Source: Lepas anatifera | Lineage: Eukaryota; Arthropoda; Thecostraca; Lepadidae | NCBI GenBank assembly: GCA_034440635.1 | Contig: JAOTON010001356.1 | Location: 82,501 to 146,500, forward strand | DNA length: 64,000 nucleotides | Direction of reading: 5' to 3' | Part shown: positions 1 to 15,230 of the stretch, in pieces | Layout: each line of letters starts with the position of its first letter | Numbering within the stretch: position 1 is the first letter of the stretch | Notes under the pieces: model-generated | What the model was told of the DNA's origin: nothing | Databases searched by the model: none | The model's input: only the letters and a program-made list of their open reading frames with translations | Position numbers and translations under genes: made by a program

Positions 1-1787
1 GAAATCACATCACAACATAAACAACATTCCACGATGCCATATAAAAAGAGTCATGTATCGTAGCTGGAAAGCTATCCTTATCCCCCTGATTCAAAATTGT
101 TGTCTGCTGAACAGTTATCAATAAGCAGCATCACATGTGAATTTCCACGTGAATGTGTAGGCGGAATGATCAAAGCTCTGGTTTAAACGAGAATGGACAT
201 GCTTTACTTTCGGCTGAGATGATATTTTCTTTCATAAATGTCGAACACATACGCAAAAAGATGAAATCCATCCTGATGAATAAAACCAGCTCCATTATCT
301 TTATCCATGGCACGAACGACACTGAACAGCATCTACGACAATTGTTGCACACAAGAAAATCGGCCCTTGGACCACATCATGTTCATTTACATGAACTTTT
401 TACAAAATAAAAAAGTCAGGGCATTGAAAACACACTGCATCGCCATGGAATACCAGTCCACAGCAGTATCGGAAACAAAATATATTGCTTTATCGCGCAC
501 AACCCAAAATACATCACCATCGGCGGCGACGTACAACACAGAATCTACACAACCATCTAAGAATCTGAGATCGCAAGCTTCAGAACCTGACATGCACGAG
601 CACTTAACAGCCGGAAGCTCTCTAGCAAGAGCACTTCTTCAACGGTCAAACGTTACTTCATGATACTGAGCATGGTTCGACTATTTGCAGTACCTAAAGA
701 TGTATATGATTTTTCCTTATTTCGGATTGGGCCTTGCGGTTTTATGTTTATAGCAGTGCAGGTGCAAGGAATGTATTTCTGTATATGATTTTATGTCCGG
801 ATGTGATGCGGTTTGTCCGTCAACGTAATAAGATCGATCCACAAACAGGTTAAAGTGAACATTTTGGGGAATTCACTACAGTCGGCAAAAACATAACGCT
901 TTTCTAATCGGCCAAAATCAAACTAAAAGCGGATGAAACATGGTTGCATTGGGGTAGTAACCGGACTTGACGCCTTGATCCCCCTGAACGAATCTTGGTA
1001 CAGGCATTGACCTTGAAGTCATCGGTACCCTGCCCTCCCTCGGTCACCCCGAAGTATTTCTTATCTACCAGGTCTCCTTTATCCGCCCTAAAATACCCCC
1101 CCCTGATGTGCACTCGCCCGTCGTAGCCTGTATTAATGTCATTTATTTCGAAGAACAAATTTGAGGAAAATTCAAATCAAGAGGATTTGAATTAATTCTA
1201 TTATGCCAGTAGTGGTAGTATACACTATCTACCAAACTCTTTGATAATTCGATTAATCATTTGAGTTTAGGGGCGCGCAAAACTACCAGATCATATAGTA
1301 CCCTCTCAAAACCCATTTCAAAAGTAAAAAGAAGAAACTTAATTTCACCCGTTACTTTGTTCCAAACAAATATGATGGCAATACCAAGTGTCCACTGTGA
1401 ATCAATGTGCAGCTAAAACGAACGTATCAAATATTTTGTTAGTAAGATTAAATGAAATGAAGTGCCCTTGGGAATATTTTCCTAAATGCTGAGGAATTTG
1501 AGGTAACGTTGGAGGAAAGCATAGATGAGGACCGGACAGGGCATTCAAAGTTGAGGGCTTTGCATAAAGGGATATATGAGCACACGAGTGAGACAGGGGT
1601 AAATGAGGACAGAACAGAGCCAAAGAGGGCTATGACCGAGCAGACAAAACAAGACAGGGCAAATGAATATCAGGGACCAAAATGCGTGGACAGAGCTGAA
1701 GAGCAGACGAGAGAAGGCAAACATGGCAGACGAGGGAGGACAGAGCACGAAGGCGAAAACACGATACATGCGAAATCTTAGGGAACA
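1..1787. other. No gene seen
   Basis: AT-rich, only short open frames without family features. Direct repeats around ACAGGGCAAATGA at 1520-1750 are weak. Confidence 0.6.
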
Positions 1788-2243
1788 TTAAAGGAAATGA
1801 GGCACCTTGGTCGAATCCTGTAATTTAGTGTAATTAGGCGTACTTTTAGCCGAAAATAATGAAACCACTCATGATTTCTCTGAAAATGTACAATAAGCTC
1901 AATATCTTGATTTTTAAAATACTCCTCTAGGAAAATATATAAATATCTGCCTGTAGATGATGTCATGATCTGGCAACCACTACCATACTCAAAACGCTTC
2001 AAAGGCTTCGATTGGCTGATGCTCATCGTGACGTCAGGATATGTCGTCACACCAGCAGCTCACAACAATGGACGCCTGGTGAGAGGTACATGAGGGGTAT
2101 ATTTCGGGTAGGTTTTAGTTTTTTATACGGAAATAACGAGTTCCAAGACAAATGATATATAGAGTACCGGGTTTTCCGACTTGCTTTACAGCTTGGCTAT
2201 CTCAGTTAAAATCACGTTATAGAGATGCCACATTCCCTTTAAA
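1788..2243. mobile_element. ~455-bp dispersed repeat, copy 1
   Basis: Ends TTAAAGGAAATGAGGCACC and ACATTCCCTTTAA are imperfect inverted repeats. The interior matches 36544-37003 in reverse orientation, for example GATTGGCTGATGCTCATCGT and GGTTTTCCGACTTGCTTTAC. No protein is visible, so non-autonomous. Confidence 0.75.
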
Positions 2244-4018
2244 AAGGACATAGAAGATGAACAAAGGGACATGACAACCGAAGGCGATGGGGCAAGGCAA
2301 GCGAGTGGGACTGGATGACAGACGAGAAAGGGCAGGATACGTGGAGGTTACGACACATCATCTGAGGGATACTTTAGCACGCACAAAGGACAGCGCAAAC
2401 GACAGCAAGGACATGGCAGATGAAAGAAACTCAAGGGCAGACGAGGGTGGGGGGGTGACACGACACCAATAGCTTAAGGGTGGATCTAGGGGGTTCAATC
2501 TAGCCGTGGCGCCAAAAAGCGGCAAAATAGTGCCCACTACTATCCGATTTTGATTTGTTTTCTTACAAAAACTGCTTTTTCACTATTTCACCCGGACTAT
2601 CCTCCCCAGTTTTCATTAAATTTGACTATGGATCGGTTTACTTACATTTAGGGACAAGCCTGAGCACATACAGGTAAACGAATCACACAGAAACATTGAT
2701 TTTCCACCAGTCAGAGCTGCTGCACTGCCACAGCAGCAACGTGTCGCGGGCACACCAACTGGGCGGGCGAGAGGCAATATTGCAACCCTAAGAAATGTTG
2801 CTACAAAAGGACACAAATTTCCTCCCATGATCGCAACAGCACGCTTAACAAGAAAATAGAAAGGCCCAGTCAAAATAATACTTAATACTCATAAGACCGT
2901 ATCTAATGCAGATCACCCATGATTTACAGCTCAACGTCCACGTCCGATACGTTAGTCACGGCGAGTTCTCCACGAATTGCACCAGTCGCTGTCTCTTCGG
3001 CTGCCGCCGCAACAGATTCCACCATGAAGGGGGAAGGAAACACCAGTCTTCATATCCTGAAAAAAACAGTGAATATAATCAGCAAGAGTCCCCGCGTCCC
3101 CTGGAATGCATTTCTTTGATTCTACCATAACATTGAAGTTTGATACAGAGTTATTAAAGTTATTTTCATGAAAATAGAAGTGTGAAACATAGGGACCGAA
3201 CCTTAAATCTTCTAAAAAAGACATTATCAGCAGTTTCACGATGCAATTCAAATCGGGGCCAAATTCTGGTCCAAAGGATTTAGGAAACCCGTTGGGACGA
3301 AGTGGCTAAATGTGACGGTTCAAGGGTTATTTGATGCAGAGAATTCGCTTAATGGGGGTCTGAAGTCGATTCTTAGCACGTATCGTATGGAAAGCAAGTT
3401 CTGAAATTTGATCCCGTTTTCTTTAGCCGAAAAGTGAATTACGACAATCTTATGGGGAAAGGTCATCATCATCATCATCTTTTTGTTTCTTTTACCAAAA
3501 TGACAGAAAGAGCGAAAGTGGAGGGATGAGTAGCACACAGAGCGAGCGAGCATAACAAAAAATAGGTAACAGTGAGCAACAGAAAATAAAATAACTTTTC
3601 CAGAAGACAAAGCAGCAAATACCAAAATAAATGAGTTAGCGTATTTCCAATTCAGAAAGTAGAGGTACACCGGTTTGATATTGAACATAACGCGCTAAAC
3701 AAAATAACAAAAAAGAAAAGGAAACAACAAAACAGAGCAAAGAGACAAGAGACAAAAAACACGAAATAGGCTGACATGAGACAATAAAACAAGAAAACAT
3801 ACTTACATTACTGCAACAAAACTGTTAAGACAAACTGTGAAGACATAGTGACAACGAACATGCTGGGGTCTAATTATAGCTTTCCGAATGCTCAGTTTAC
3901 CGTTTAAGTTTGTTGGTTTAAGGCCCACATATGCAGCTGAAACTAAAACTAGAAAAAAACGTAGGGATAATGGTGAAAAAACAGTTATGTGGATTTTAGA
4001 CGGTTGATGGGACTTCAA
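2244..4018. other. No gene seen
   Basis: AT-rich sequence with short frames only; nothing recognisable. Confidence 0.6.
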
Positions 4019-4560
4019 TAGGCGAGATGAGAAATATGTTGCCGACGTTGAGCATCGCCGGGACCCGCACTGCCGGGGTAGTTCTCAGCCTTCACCTCCA
4101 ACCCAAATCGCAGTTCAGACATCGCAGCATCAGCAGATATGGGCCCCAACTCGTAGAATGAGGTGTTCCCCTGACACCAAGCACCGTCGGGATCCACCCT
4201 ATTGAGGAGGTCCCGGACCCACCTCTCCAGCAGGACCGCAGCAAGGATGAATGGGTCCATCACGTGACGCTTACAACACCACCGGGCACGGTCCTATGAC
4301 AGCAGGGTAGTGAGCATCGGCATCGCCGAACCCAAACTAAGCCTTCCGACGGAGACCGCCTTCAAGTGGTGGAAGATGTGAGCCCTCGGGCCCACCGCAA
4401 CTGGTTGCCCCAGCCGCGGAAACCAAACGGCCTCCCACGTGCCCTCTCCGAGAGGGACTTGCTGGCGGCATCCCGCCACCGTCGTCGCTTTCCCAGCCTC
4501 CCGGATTTGGCAAAATCAACTTGTTTTTCTCCACCCCGGGGCTACGACATGCCCACCTTC

Positions 4561-6750
4561 GGATCCGGGTGCCGCACACGCAGCGCGGCCCCGGCCTACT
4601 AGATGAGTGATCAGCCGGCCGCGTCCTCCTCCGTGAGCGCCGGCGGAGGGGGTGATCACCGGAGGCCGCCGAGGGGACAGCACAGAAGACGGGCCCAGAA
4701 CCGACGCTACCGCCGCAACCGGCATACACGAAGTCTCCTTCACATTGTTGTCTGAAACGCCGAGGGGATCCGGGACAAAATCCCGGTACTCAAAAGCTGG
4801 CTTCGGACGGTATCCGCGGACGTCGTAGCTGTTCAGGAGGCCTAGCTTCCTGTCAAGACTGCTACCCGCATACCCGACTTCCAAACTCCGGCGTTCAACC
4901 GCAGGGCGCGAGGCAGAAGGAAAGGCGCAGCGGTCGTCAGGAATGGCGATGTGGCGTTCTACCTCCAGGCGGATCTCCACTTCGAGCCTCTGGTGGGCCG
5001 CCCTCTGGACACGGCTGACGACTCGACTGAGGTCTGCGGCGTGCGCGTCCTCGGAAAGCGTCCGCTCTTGATTTGGAACTTGTACCGGCTTCACATCAGG
5101 TCAGCGGAGAATGACGACCGTCGGGACTGATTCTCGCCCGATGCCGTCCCGCACAACGGCTACTTCGTTGTTGTCGGAGGCCTAAGCGGCCACCACCCTC
5201 TCTGGGACTCTAACATCGAGACTGCAGACCCCATGAGGCGACGATTCGATGATTGGCTGGATCGCGTCGGCTGGAACACACTTAACAGTAGAGCACCGAC
5301 GTTCCTGAGCTATCGCACTGGCAGCCGGACTGCGCCTGACGTGTGTGGCCTGCAGCTCAGAACTCGCTAGAAGGTCGTCATGGCGACTCGGCCGGGATCT
5401 CGGAAGCGACCACCTGCCAAAGTTGGTCGAGGTGCGAAGCTCGGAGTGCCCGCCTAACCGAGTCCGGAAGCAAGAGTCCACAAGGCCAACTAGAGCGCTT
5501 TTCGTGATGCCGGTGAGGCTGCCTTGTCTGAAGCGGTGCCTCCACGGGCCTCCACCAAGAAGCTCTGATCGCCTGGATCGAATCCTGCACTTCGGGCCAC
5601 ACTACAGGAGCCTCAGAACAAGGGTGCGACCTCGCATTACGGAGCTCCGTCAGCTGACTGGCCGCCACTGGGGACTCGAAGAGAGATTGCTCCGGACCGT
5701 TGCCAATGCCTACGTGCGCAGAGCCCTAGAACACACCGCGGAAGCCTGGGTTCCTGCCGCCACTGCGCCCAACGCACTTCTCTTGGAGCGAGGGAGTTGA
5801 GAGCCGCGGCACGTGTGATCACGAGGGACCTATCTCCACTCCGTCACACGCGCTGATGGTGGAGGCAGGCCTGGCTCCGGTAGCCGCCAGTTGCAAGACC
5901 CTGGCGGCGCGCTTCCTCGCGAAGTCCCTGACCCTCCCAGAAAACGACCCACTCCGAGCGGTGGGTGAAACCACAGTCCCGGCGCGCCTCTCCTCGGTTA
6001 CGGGGTGGCAGGAGCTCAGGCGCGCGGTCTGGCTCGCGGCAGGTATTACTGCCCCCGGTGAAGCCTCTGCTACCGCAGCGCCCCCCCACCCCCCCCGTTT
6101 GAGGGGATTGCATCGCCGGTGATTTTCAACCTTGATGTGGGCCAAAACATACCGGGAGGATCATCGTCCACGAAGAAGGAAGCGGCGCTCTTCCAACTGA
6201 CGGCCCTACCACAGTGTGCAATCTGAGCTTGGAGAGTGAAGGCGTCTTGAACGGCGAAGCCGGAGCATTCATCGAGGAGCCGGGTGAACGCCACGAGCTC
6301 CGAGCCCCCGCCGGCAGACTCAGCTCCAGCTTCCGTGCGGAGCTTTTCGCAATCTCGGCATCATTGCGCCTCCTTTGCGAGCTTCTGACTTGTGTGGACG
6401 ACCCCATTGTGATATGCACTGACTCCCTGTCGGTCCTGGCCTCGCTCCGTGCCAGCCCCGCAGAACAAGTCATCCCGCTCGGGGTTCAGATCTGGGAGGC
6501 CCTCTCGACCATCGCTAGAGGGAACCGGCAAGTAATTCTGCAATAGGTCCCCTCCCACTGCGGAATCCTGGGAAACGAGAGGGCAGACGCGCTTGCCAGG
6601 GAGGCCTCTGCCCTTCCCCAGAAACAGGTGCCGGTGGACGTCACCATGGTGTCCCGGGAGGATGCCAGAGCGACGAGGTCTCACTAAATCAGAGCTTGGC
6701 CCGCCGGCTGGTACCACTCACTCATGGGAGAGGAAGTCCCGCCGCCTCTG
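4561..6750 (+). pseudogene. Decayed non-LTR retrotransposon ORF2 (endonuclease, RT tail, RNase H)
   Basis: Frames broken by several stops. At 4735-5370 an endonuclease/exonuclease/phosphatase-type domain is readable: a VV-stop-NAEGIRDK start where Trp is expected, DVVAVQEA, SGHHPLWDS, and APTFLSYRTGSRTAPDV. Around 5490-5790 is an RT C-terminal stretch (LRTVANAYVRRALEHTAEAW); most of the polymerase is deleted. At 6395-6690 RNase H motifs appear (CTDSLSVLASL and VPSHCGILGNERADALA). The region 4019-4600 may be the end of its ORF1. The combination fits I/R1-type elements. Confidence 0.8.
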
Positions 6751-7229
6751 CCGGTGTGTATGTGTGTATTGGGGTTTTAGGGAGCTTTCAGCGTCTTGGC
6801 CATTTCGCGCCCATCATTATCATATTAGATTTCAACTATATACGGTCTGCAAAAGCTACTTAGAAAGAGGCTAGCATAAGTCATTGTTCAGCAAGAACAG
6901 CAGCTTAAAAAAACCGATGTGCCGAGATTCTACCTAAGTTTCCCAGCTTCTTCCGTCGTACATTTCTGATACGCACCAAGCCGTACGTGCATCCCATGCA
7001 TGTGGTGGTCTCTCCGTTCGCTCGGGATATCCGAGACCCTTGGGCGGAGAGCTGCGAACGAAAGTTGTGTTTCTGTTCATCTATGTTTCCCGGGCTCTTG
7101 GACCGGAATGCCTCTCATCACTAATAGAAGGGCGTGACACACCTTGCCAACATTTTTGATTTATCCAAAATTTTCTTAGGACCCTGCTTGCTTTATTTTA
7201 ATGGGGAACTCTTTATGCACTCTTGGCAC
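6751..7229. other. No gene seen
   Basis: Between two retrotransposon relics; no recognisable content. Confidence 0.6.
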
Positions 7230-8788
7230 TCAGATTTTCTTTCCCTTTGTGTCAAGGAAAAGGAAATCTGGTTTTGTTGTTTCTTCGTGCCGTGTTGGGG
7301 GATGCCTTTCCTGAGCTTGAACAAGGGGAAAGTCTTCGTTTAATTTCACGGGACTCTGAAATTGAGCGACCCATGCCATTTGTTTTTGGTGGCGGTGTTT
7401 GTGTCGGCGGTGACGGTGGCGGGTATGGCGGAGGCATAGGTGCAGAGTCGCTATCTGCGGGTGTTGGGATAGCGCTGCACTTTGCTCCTTTCGCAAACTG
7501 CGCCCCTTTGGTGGTGCTGAGGCAGAACGTTCCAACTGAGCAGCATCCCCCGTGTCAGGGACTGGCTGCTCCCCACTCACATCAGGCCCTGTAATCTCCC
7601 CAGAATGGTCCGCTGGTGATGCGGCGCCCGACGCAGGCAAACCTTCCTCGAGATCCGCTTGGGTGCTCTTATCCGTTGTGTGCCCACTCTGATTGTCAGG
7701 CATCAGTACTGATGGGGATTTAACAAAGTTGGCAACTGGGTCAGTCTGAACGGACTTATCAGATGTGATCCTAACTTCACCAGTCTGGGTACTGAAGTGG
7801 TTGACTGGTTGTGGCACCCGTCCACCGTAAATGCTAATGAAATCACGGACTGATATGTGCATGACATCTCGCAAGGAGGAATCAAGGTTGACGGGAGATC
7901 TCGATTGCACAGTGCCTCCCACGAGGGCATCGCGATAGGATGAGGACAGCACGGAAGCTCCCTCCATCACAGGCGGCTTGAGAGAGCCAGGCACCTCACG
8001 GCGGCTATCTCCTTGTGATACATTCTCCTTGGGAGGCCTTCCCAGAACATGCTCTTTCAGCCTTTCCCTCTCAGAGAGGAACGTGGGGCATGTGCGTGAC
8101 CACGCCTCATGGTCACCACCACATCCGACGCACTTGGGGACGCCCGCCTTGCAAACTGCTGAGCCGTGGCCTGCCATCGAGCACCTCGCACACATCTCCT
8201 GCCCTTTGCAAGTCTTGGCCACATGACCGTATCTCTGACATCGGTAGCATCGCGTGGGGTGCGGTACGTACCTACGAACGCGCACGGAAAGCCAGCCTAC
8301 ACGGATGGTTTGAGGCAGCTCCTTAGTATTGAAAGTCAGAACGAAAGTGTTTGTCGCTTCAAGCTCACCGCTCACCCTCTTACTCATTCTCCGCACGTTT
8401 TTCACCCCCTGCTCCTTCAAACCATTCAATACGTCCTGTTCTGTTGACCCAGCGAGCTCCCGATAAGAAACACACCAGCATCGCTGTTCTTTGTGGGGTG
8501 GAGAGTCACTGTTATCGGTATCGATACCAAGGTTCCTCCTTCTCCAGAGTACGACAGGCTTTTAGCCGACAGCAGACTGTACGTTTCTTCTTCTGAGGAC
8601 ATGGTGACGTCCAATTTGCTGGCGGAGTGCCGATAGACATGGGTCGTGGTTCCGAATTTAGCCAAGGCCTCGACAACCTGAAAGGGATTCATTTTCTTGC
8701 CCTCCTCTAGAGTAAGGACCAGGACCCTGGAAGAAGACTTGACCCACACAGGGATAGATGAGCCAGGCTGTTCTGGTCTAGTCCGCAC
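7230..8788 (-). pseudogene. Non-LTR retrotransposon ORF1 (Gag-like, three zinc knuckles), frameshifted
   Basis: Reads in from 8788 to about 8465, shifts frame by one base, and continues to 7230. Three CCHC-type knuckles follow: CYRCQRYGHVAKTC, CARCSMAGHGSAVC and CVGCGGDHEAWSRTC. These nucleic-acid-binding knuckles are typical of I/Jockey/R1 ORF1 proteins. The tail is rich in Ser, Asp and Thr. The orientation is opposite to the ORF2 relic at 4.6-6.7 kb, so it is a separate insertion. Confidence 0.82.
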
Positions 8789-10868
8789 GGGGGTCTAACT
8801 TCCAAACGATCCATCGTAGTGGCAGTGTAAGAGGATGAACTCACGGTGGTCTGTGTCTCCTTGCGAAGCGTTGCGTCTTGGTTAGGACACCGGGTTAGTG
8901 TCAGTTCGTTTAAGAAATATTTTAAAAACGATTACTCTTCTCATAAACGTTTCGTCTCTAGCAATGAATTTTGATGAGCTCTTTAAATTTGGGACCCTGC
9001 AGACTGGATGAAACGTAAATTTGTAAATTATGTACAAAAAGTTGTTTTTACCGATCCCGATTATTTTCGGTGTCTTTTCTCAATAACTTGCAAATTTTGG
9101 ACATGATGAAGTATTTCGCACGTCAATTCATGCATCCAGTTAAAACGAAGCAGGTGAGTCAACAATCGTCTCTGTAAAGACCAGCTCTTGATAGATATTT
9201 TGCAAAAACGACCGCAGCCTAATACCAACCAATCAGTATCGAAACGGCTGTACATACTACCTCTCTTGGATTTTGAAGATAGTCGCTTGTCGCACATTTT
9301 ATTGCGTTTGCCGGTTGTTAAAGCTTAACAGTGGTTATCTTCCGATGATGTTTTATTACCCGGATCTACCCTAAATGTGTTCACAATGTTAATAAATACG
9401 AGGTGAGAATGCATTTTTCACTTCCAATGTTTGCCGGCTGACAACTGGGGAAATCCAATCATTCAATCAAATTATCAATCATACGAATTGATTCTCTTAC
9501 TATTATCTTTATTCAGCTTATCGCATGGTCAGATTTGCGACTAAGTAATTATTTCATAAAGCTACTGCCGCTGACAGAACCGTTAAAAAACCCAGATAGC
9601 CTCCGCATAAAGTAGCGCACCCAATGGGTCCCAAGGGGTGCTCTGGTGCCTTCGTTATGGACCTGACCTCAAAATGGATGTCCGCCCTATATTTTTCTTT
9701 ACAAGAGCTTTCGAATAGTGTATAGAAACTCGATCTAACTCCTCTAGAAGCTGAGGTATTCCCGGCTTTTGCCAACCTTGTTTTGAGAACCTACATTGCT
9801 TTACATCGATTTAGAAATGACATCATAACTCGGTGACGTGACCTGACCTTGGATTGAAATTTCGTCAAGATGTATCAAATTAATGTTGGTTCGCACTTGC
9901 CACGCGGCATTGCGCTAAAGCGAGCAGATTTTCTCCCATCGCGAAAAATTAAGAGGGGGTAGAATCAACCCCCAGGCAAAAATGAGGGTTAAGAGGAAAA
10001 ACGAAATTTGGTGTGCTTGTTTGAGCCGCCTGATGAAGAGCTTCAAATTGCACCCAAAATCATTGTTCTTTCATTATTATTTATTGAGCTATGAGTTTCG
10101 TCCCGTTTTTCAGGCCTCCTGCATCACTGTGCAGTGGGCCGGCAGGGCCATGAGTCGGGACGAAGCAAAACGCAGCAGCCCTCACCCAGCGGAGACTGCG
10201 GTCCACCAGGCGCGCGCAACAGGCCGAAGTCTCGCAAATCGACGATTTCCGAAACCCCGGCCCACGTCGAGCCCGGCAAGAACTATCACAGTCCCCACCG
10301 CGAAGGGCACCGCGCCGCACGCCCGAAACATAATCCCCCTGCCCAGCTGGACCAAGCGACAGCGCCCGTAGACACTGCCGAGTAGCTAGGCCGTCCGCGG
10401 CAGCCTACGGACGGCTTACCCCCGGTTAGATCGAGATATCTGGGCCAAAGGGAGCGTGTTGGAACCCTCGGGACTGACCCACCCGAGGGGGACCTAAACA
10501 CCCCAGGATCCCGTCAACCTCGTCGCCGGGGCTCGAGATAGGCCTCGAGTGGGCGTCTTACACCCATAAAATGCCAAAGAAGGCAAATTACTGTGAGGGC
10601 GACAACTAAGGCACAAAAAGGTGACAGGAACTAACAATAATCAACAAAATAATAGAACAAAAAACATACAGGAGCTACATACTGGCAGGTGCAGGACAGA
10701 GCTGACCCGATCCAATACGGTTACCGACCAGGTAACAAAGGGCCCGTAAGGCAGCCATCAGTATCACCGCGGGCCTCATCACCAGAGCCACCGCCGACAG
10801 ATGCTGACTCTAACCGACCGAAGTCGGAAGAGGCGGCGGCCGCCGGAGGGTCAGAAATGATAAGTCCG
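8789..10868. other. No gene seen; possible retrotransposon flank
   Basis: 8.8-10.0 kb is AT-rich without features. 10.08-10.55 kb is GC-rich with Pro/Arg-rich frames and may be the 5' part of the element whose C-terminus follows. Confidence 0.5.
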
Positions 10869-11302
10869 CGGTTATGCTACGACGTGCCCTCCAGGGCTCA
10901 CTGGGGCCCCGGGCGCATCATTCCTCGTTGCTCCAATCTTTACTTGCCGGACGAATCCGGCAAGTGAATATCGGTCCCCTGAGGGGACCTCTGCCGGCTG
11001 GCAACTGGCTGGCATCGGTCGACGTCCAACAGCTGCGAGCGGGACACTGGTCCTGTTCAAGGCAGTTCCTACCTTGTCTCGGCTGGAGCCCTTCCCGAGA
11101 GTGCCAAGGGTGCAACACCATCTGCTGCCCTGCGGGAAGATGTCCCATTTGCAACGAGGAGGCAGACACGCCAGAACACGCCCTCCGGCGGTGCCCAGCC
11201 CTCATGAGAACCAGGCTGTCCATCGTGGGGAGCATTCATACCAGCCTGCCCCAGGTCCGGGGGAGCGACGTCGTGGTGGCATCCTGCATCCTGAGCAGGT
11301 GA
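10869..11302 (+). pseudogene. Non-LTR retrotransposon ORF2 C-terminus with Cys/His motif
   Basis: Encodes QLRAGHWSCSRQFL and a C-x2-C...C-x6-C-x2-C...H-type cluster (CQGCNTICCPAGRCPICNEE, then TPEHALRRCPALM). The same domain occurs on the minus strand at 55.7-56.1 kb, showing one family. The frame ends directly in the 23-bp array that follows. Confidence 0.75.
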
Positions 11303-12712
11303 GAGCTATCATCCCGAGCAAGTGAGAGCCCCAGAGTTCCGAGGGGATGAGAGTCAGCGTTCTGAGCAAGTGAGAACCCGAGTCCGGAGCAGGAGAGGGT
11401 CGGCGTCGAGAGCGTATGAGAGTCAGCGTCCCGAGCAGGTGAAAGTCGGCGTCGCAAGCGGATGGGGGTCGGCGTCCCAAGCGGATAAGAGTCGGCATTC
11501 TGAGCAGGAAGGAGTCAGCGCACCGAGCAGGTGGGAGTCAGCGTCCCGAGCATGTGAATCCGTGTCCCGAGCAGGTGAGTTCAGTGACGTAGCAAATGAG
11601 AGTCGGCGTTCAGAGCGGATGAGAGTTGGTGCCCCGAGCAGGTGAGAGTCGGTGTCGCTAGCAGATAAGAGCCAGCGTCCCGAGCAGATGAGGGTTGGCG
11701 CCCCGAGCAGGTGAGAGTCGGTTTCTGAGCAGGTGATAGCCAGCGTCCTGAACAGGTGACGGTCAGCATTCTGAGCAAGTGAGAGCCAGCGTCCCGAGCA
11801 GGTGAGATCCAGCGTCTCAGGCAGGTGAGAGCCAGAGTCCCGAGTGGATCAGAGTCGGCATCCCGAGCATGAGAGTCGGCACCCGAGCGGACAAGAGTCA
11901 GCGTCCCGAGCAGGTAAGAGTCAGGGTCCCGAGCGGGTAAGAGTTGGCGTCCTGAGCAGGTGGAAGTCGGCGTCCCAAGCGGATGGGGGTCGGCGTCCCA
12001 AGCAGGTGGAAGTCGACGTCCAGAGCAGATGAGAGTCGGCATCCCTAGCAGAGTCACCGCCTCGAGCAGGTGGGAGTCGGCGTCCTGAGCATGTGAGTCC
12101 GCGCAGGTGAGTCAGCACCCTGAGCAGGTGAGAGTCAGCGTCCCGAGCAGGTGAGGTCAGTGTCGTAGCGGATGAGAGTCGGTTCCTCAGCAGGTGAGAG
12201 CCAGCGTCCTGGACAGGTGACGGCCAGCGTCCTGAGCAAGTGAGAGCCAGCGTCCCGAGCAGGTGAGATCCAGCGTCCTAGGCTGGTGAGAGCTATCATC
12301 CCGAGCAGCTGAGAGCCAGGGTCCCGAGTGGATAAGAGTCGGCGTCCCGAGCAGGAAATAGTCAGCGTCCCGAGCAGGTGAGTCAGGGTACCGAGCCGAT
12401 GAGAGTTGGCGTCCCGAACAGGTGAAAGTCGGCGTCTCGAGCGGATGAGAGTCGGCGTTCCAAGCAGGTGGGAGTCGGCGTCCCGATCAGATGACAGTCA
12501 GCATCCCGAGCAGAGTCAACGCCTCAAGCAGGTGGGAGCCGGCGTCCTGAACATGTGAGTCCGCGCAGGTGAGTCAGCGCCCTGAGCAGGTGAGAGTCAG
12601 CATCCCGTTTAGATGAGAGCCAGTGTCCTGGTCAGGAAAGTCAGTGTGCTGGGCATGTGAGAATCAGCGTCCCCAGCAGGCAACAGCCAGCGTCCCGGGC
12701 AGGTAGATTGAG
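11293..12712 (+). repeat. ~23-bp minisatellite with donor-like motif, ~60 units
   Basis: Irregular units around GTCCCGAGCAGGTGAGAGTC. Many carry CAG followed by GTGAGA or GTGAGT, a good 5' splice consensus. It starts at the end of the retrotransposon frame (ATCCTGAGCAG, then GTGAGAGC). Confidence 0.9.
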
Positions 12713-13650
12713 ATTCAGCTCCATGCTACTCCCCGAAGCCCACTCCCCAGGCAAACAGCATTTCCCGCCGACTGCCGGTACGACCCGAGCCAACACGACC
12801 ATGAAGATGTCGATAAAGCCGAGGTCATAATCGGTCTAACGTGCAGATTATCAGCTCCATTTAGCCCGAATGGCGGAGATAAATTGGTGAGGCAGTTTAG
12901 AGGGAACGGGTCCGGGCGACGCACGATGGGGCCACACATCGGGTGCTGCAGTTATACCCGATGAAATTGACGATCGACTCAGGGCCCGCAGCCCCCGCAG
13001 CAAGCGAGCAGGTCGGCCTCCAGCCGTCCAGTGAGTGTGGCGGAGCCGCCAGATAGCGTCCGGGTCCCAGATGGGCCGGCAGCCTTCGCGAGCAGCACTG
13101 GCGATGATGGAATCATTCCCCCGGCCGCTCCGGCGGTATTCATAAACGGCTCTCTGGGCTATCAGTCGAAGGGAGCGGAGCACAGCACACTGGGATCCTG
13201 GTCGAACCCCCCCCCCGCCACCGAGATGGCAGCAGTACTGAGTTTCTCTTAGATGTAGGCGAGATGAAGGCAGTAACAGAAATAACATCAGCGTTGCTGA
13301 TCAGGTGAGGCAACAAAGAAGAGATGAGCTATAACATGAAGAGTTAAGGTGATATCATAAAAAGTAGACGCCACATGGGCTCACAAGTGTAGAAATGAGC
13401 ACCTAAGAGCCACATAAAATGATTCTGCTAGTTATCACGGTGAAGCTGAGCATCAGGCAGCCACAAAGCCATCAAGCGCACTGTGTCAAGTAAATATACT
13501 GTAGATAGACATCAAGCACACTACATCAAGCATATATACAGACGATACACATCAAGCGCACTGCATCAAGCAAATATGAAGACAAGCACAACCGTAGCTC
13601 TCGGCGTACAATCATCATAAAGCAACCGGCACAAACGTTTATATGTGAGC
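12713..13650. other. No gene seen
   Basis: GC-rich start, then short repeats of ACATCAAGC(A/G)CACT with CATCAAGCA at 13470-13580. Confidence 0.55.
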
Positions 13651-14795
<1,145 letters not shown>

Positions 14796-15230
14796 GAGAG
14801 AGATATATAGTCATTATTGGTCAGAGAGTCAGTCCAGTCATTCACAACACTCCCTGTACAAGTACTCCCTGAACTTTAATCATGGAATAAAGAAACCTGG
14901 AATGGAAGCCTCCTTAATTTCTGGGATGCTTTTGGAGGGCTCATTAAAAAGAATGGGGTAAATAAAGAAAAACATTAAAATATAGATAACAGTAAAATAT
15001 TCAACAAAAAACAGGCTTTAGAGCATGTCTTACTTCAACCGAGAGTGAACAGCCACTACTGAGGTATTATTTATCCAATATAAACCTAAATAATTGCATA
15101 ATAACCATAAAATATAAAAACAGAATGTGTGTGAGCCGTGATTCAAACCTGGAACACTAGGATTGCTAGATAAGCATTCTGCTAACTGTGCTATTGAGCA
15201 ACAAAATTACCATTATGAAGATGAAAAGTG

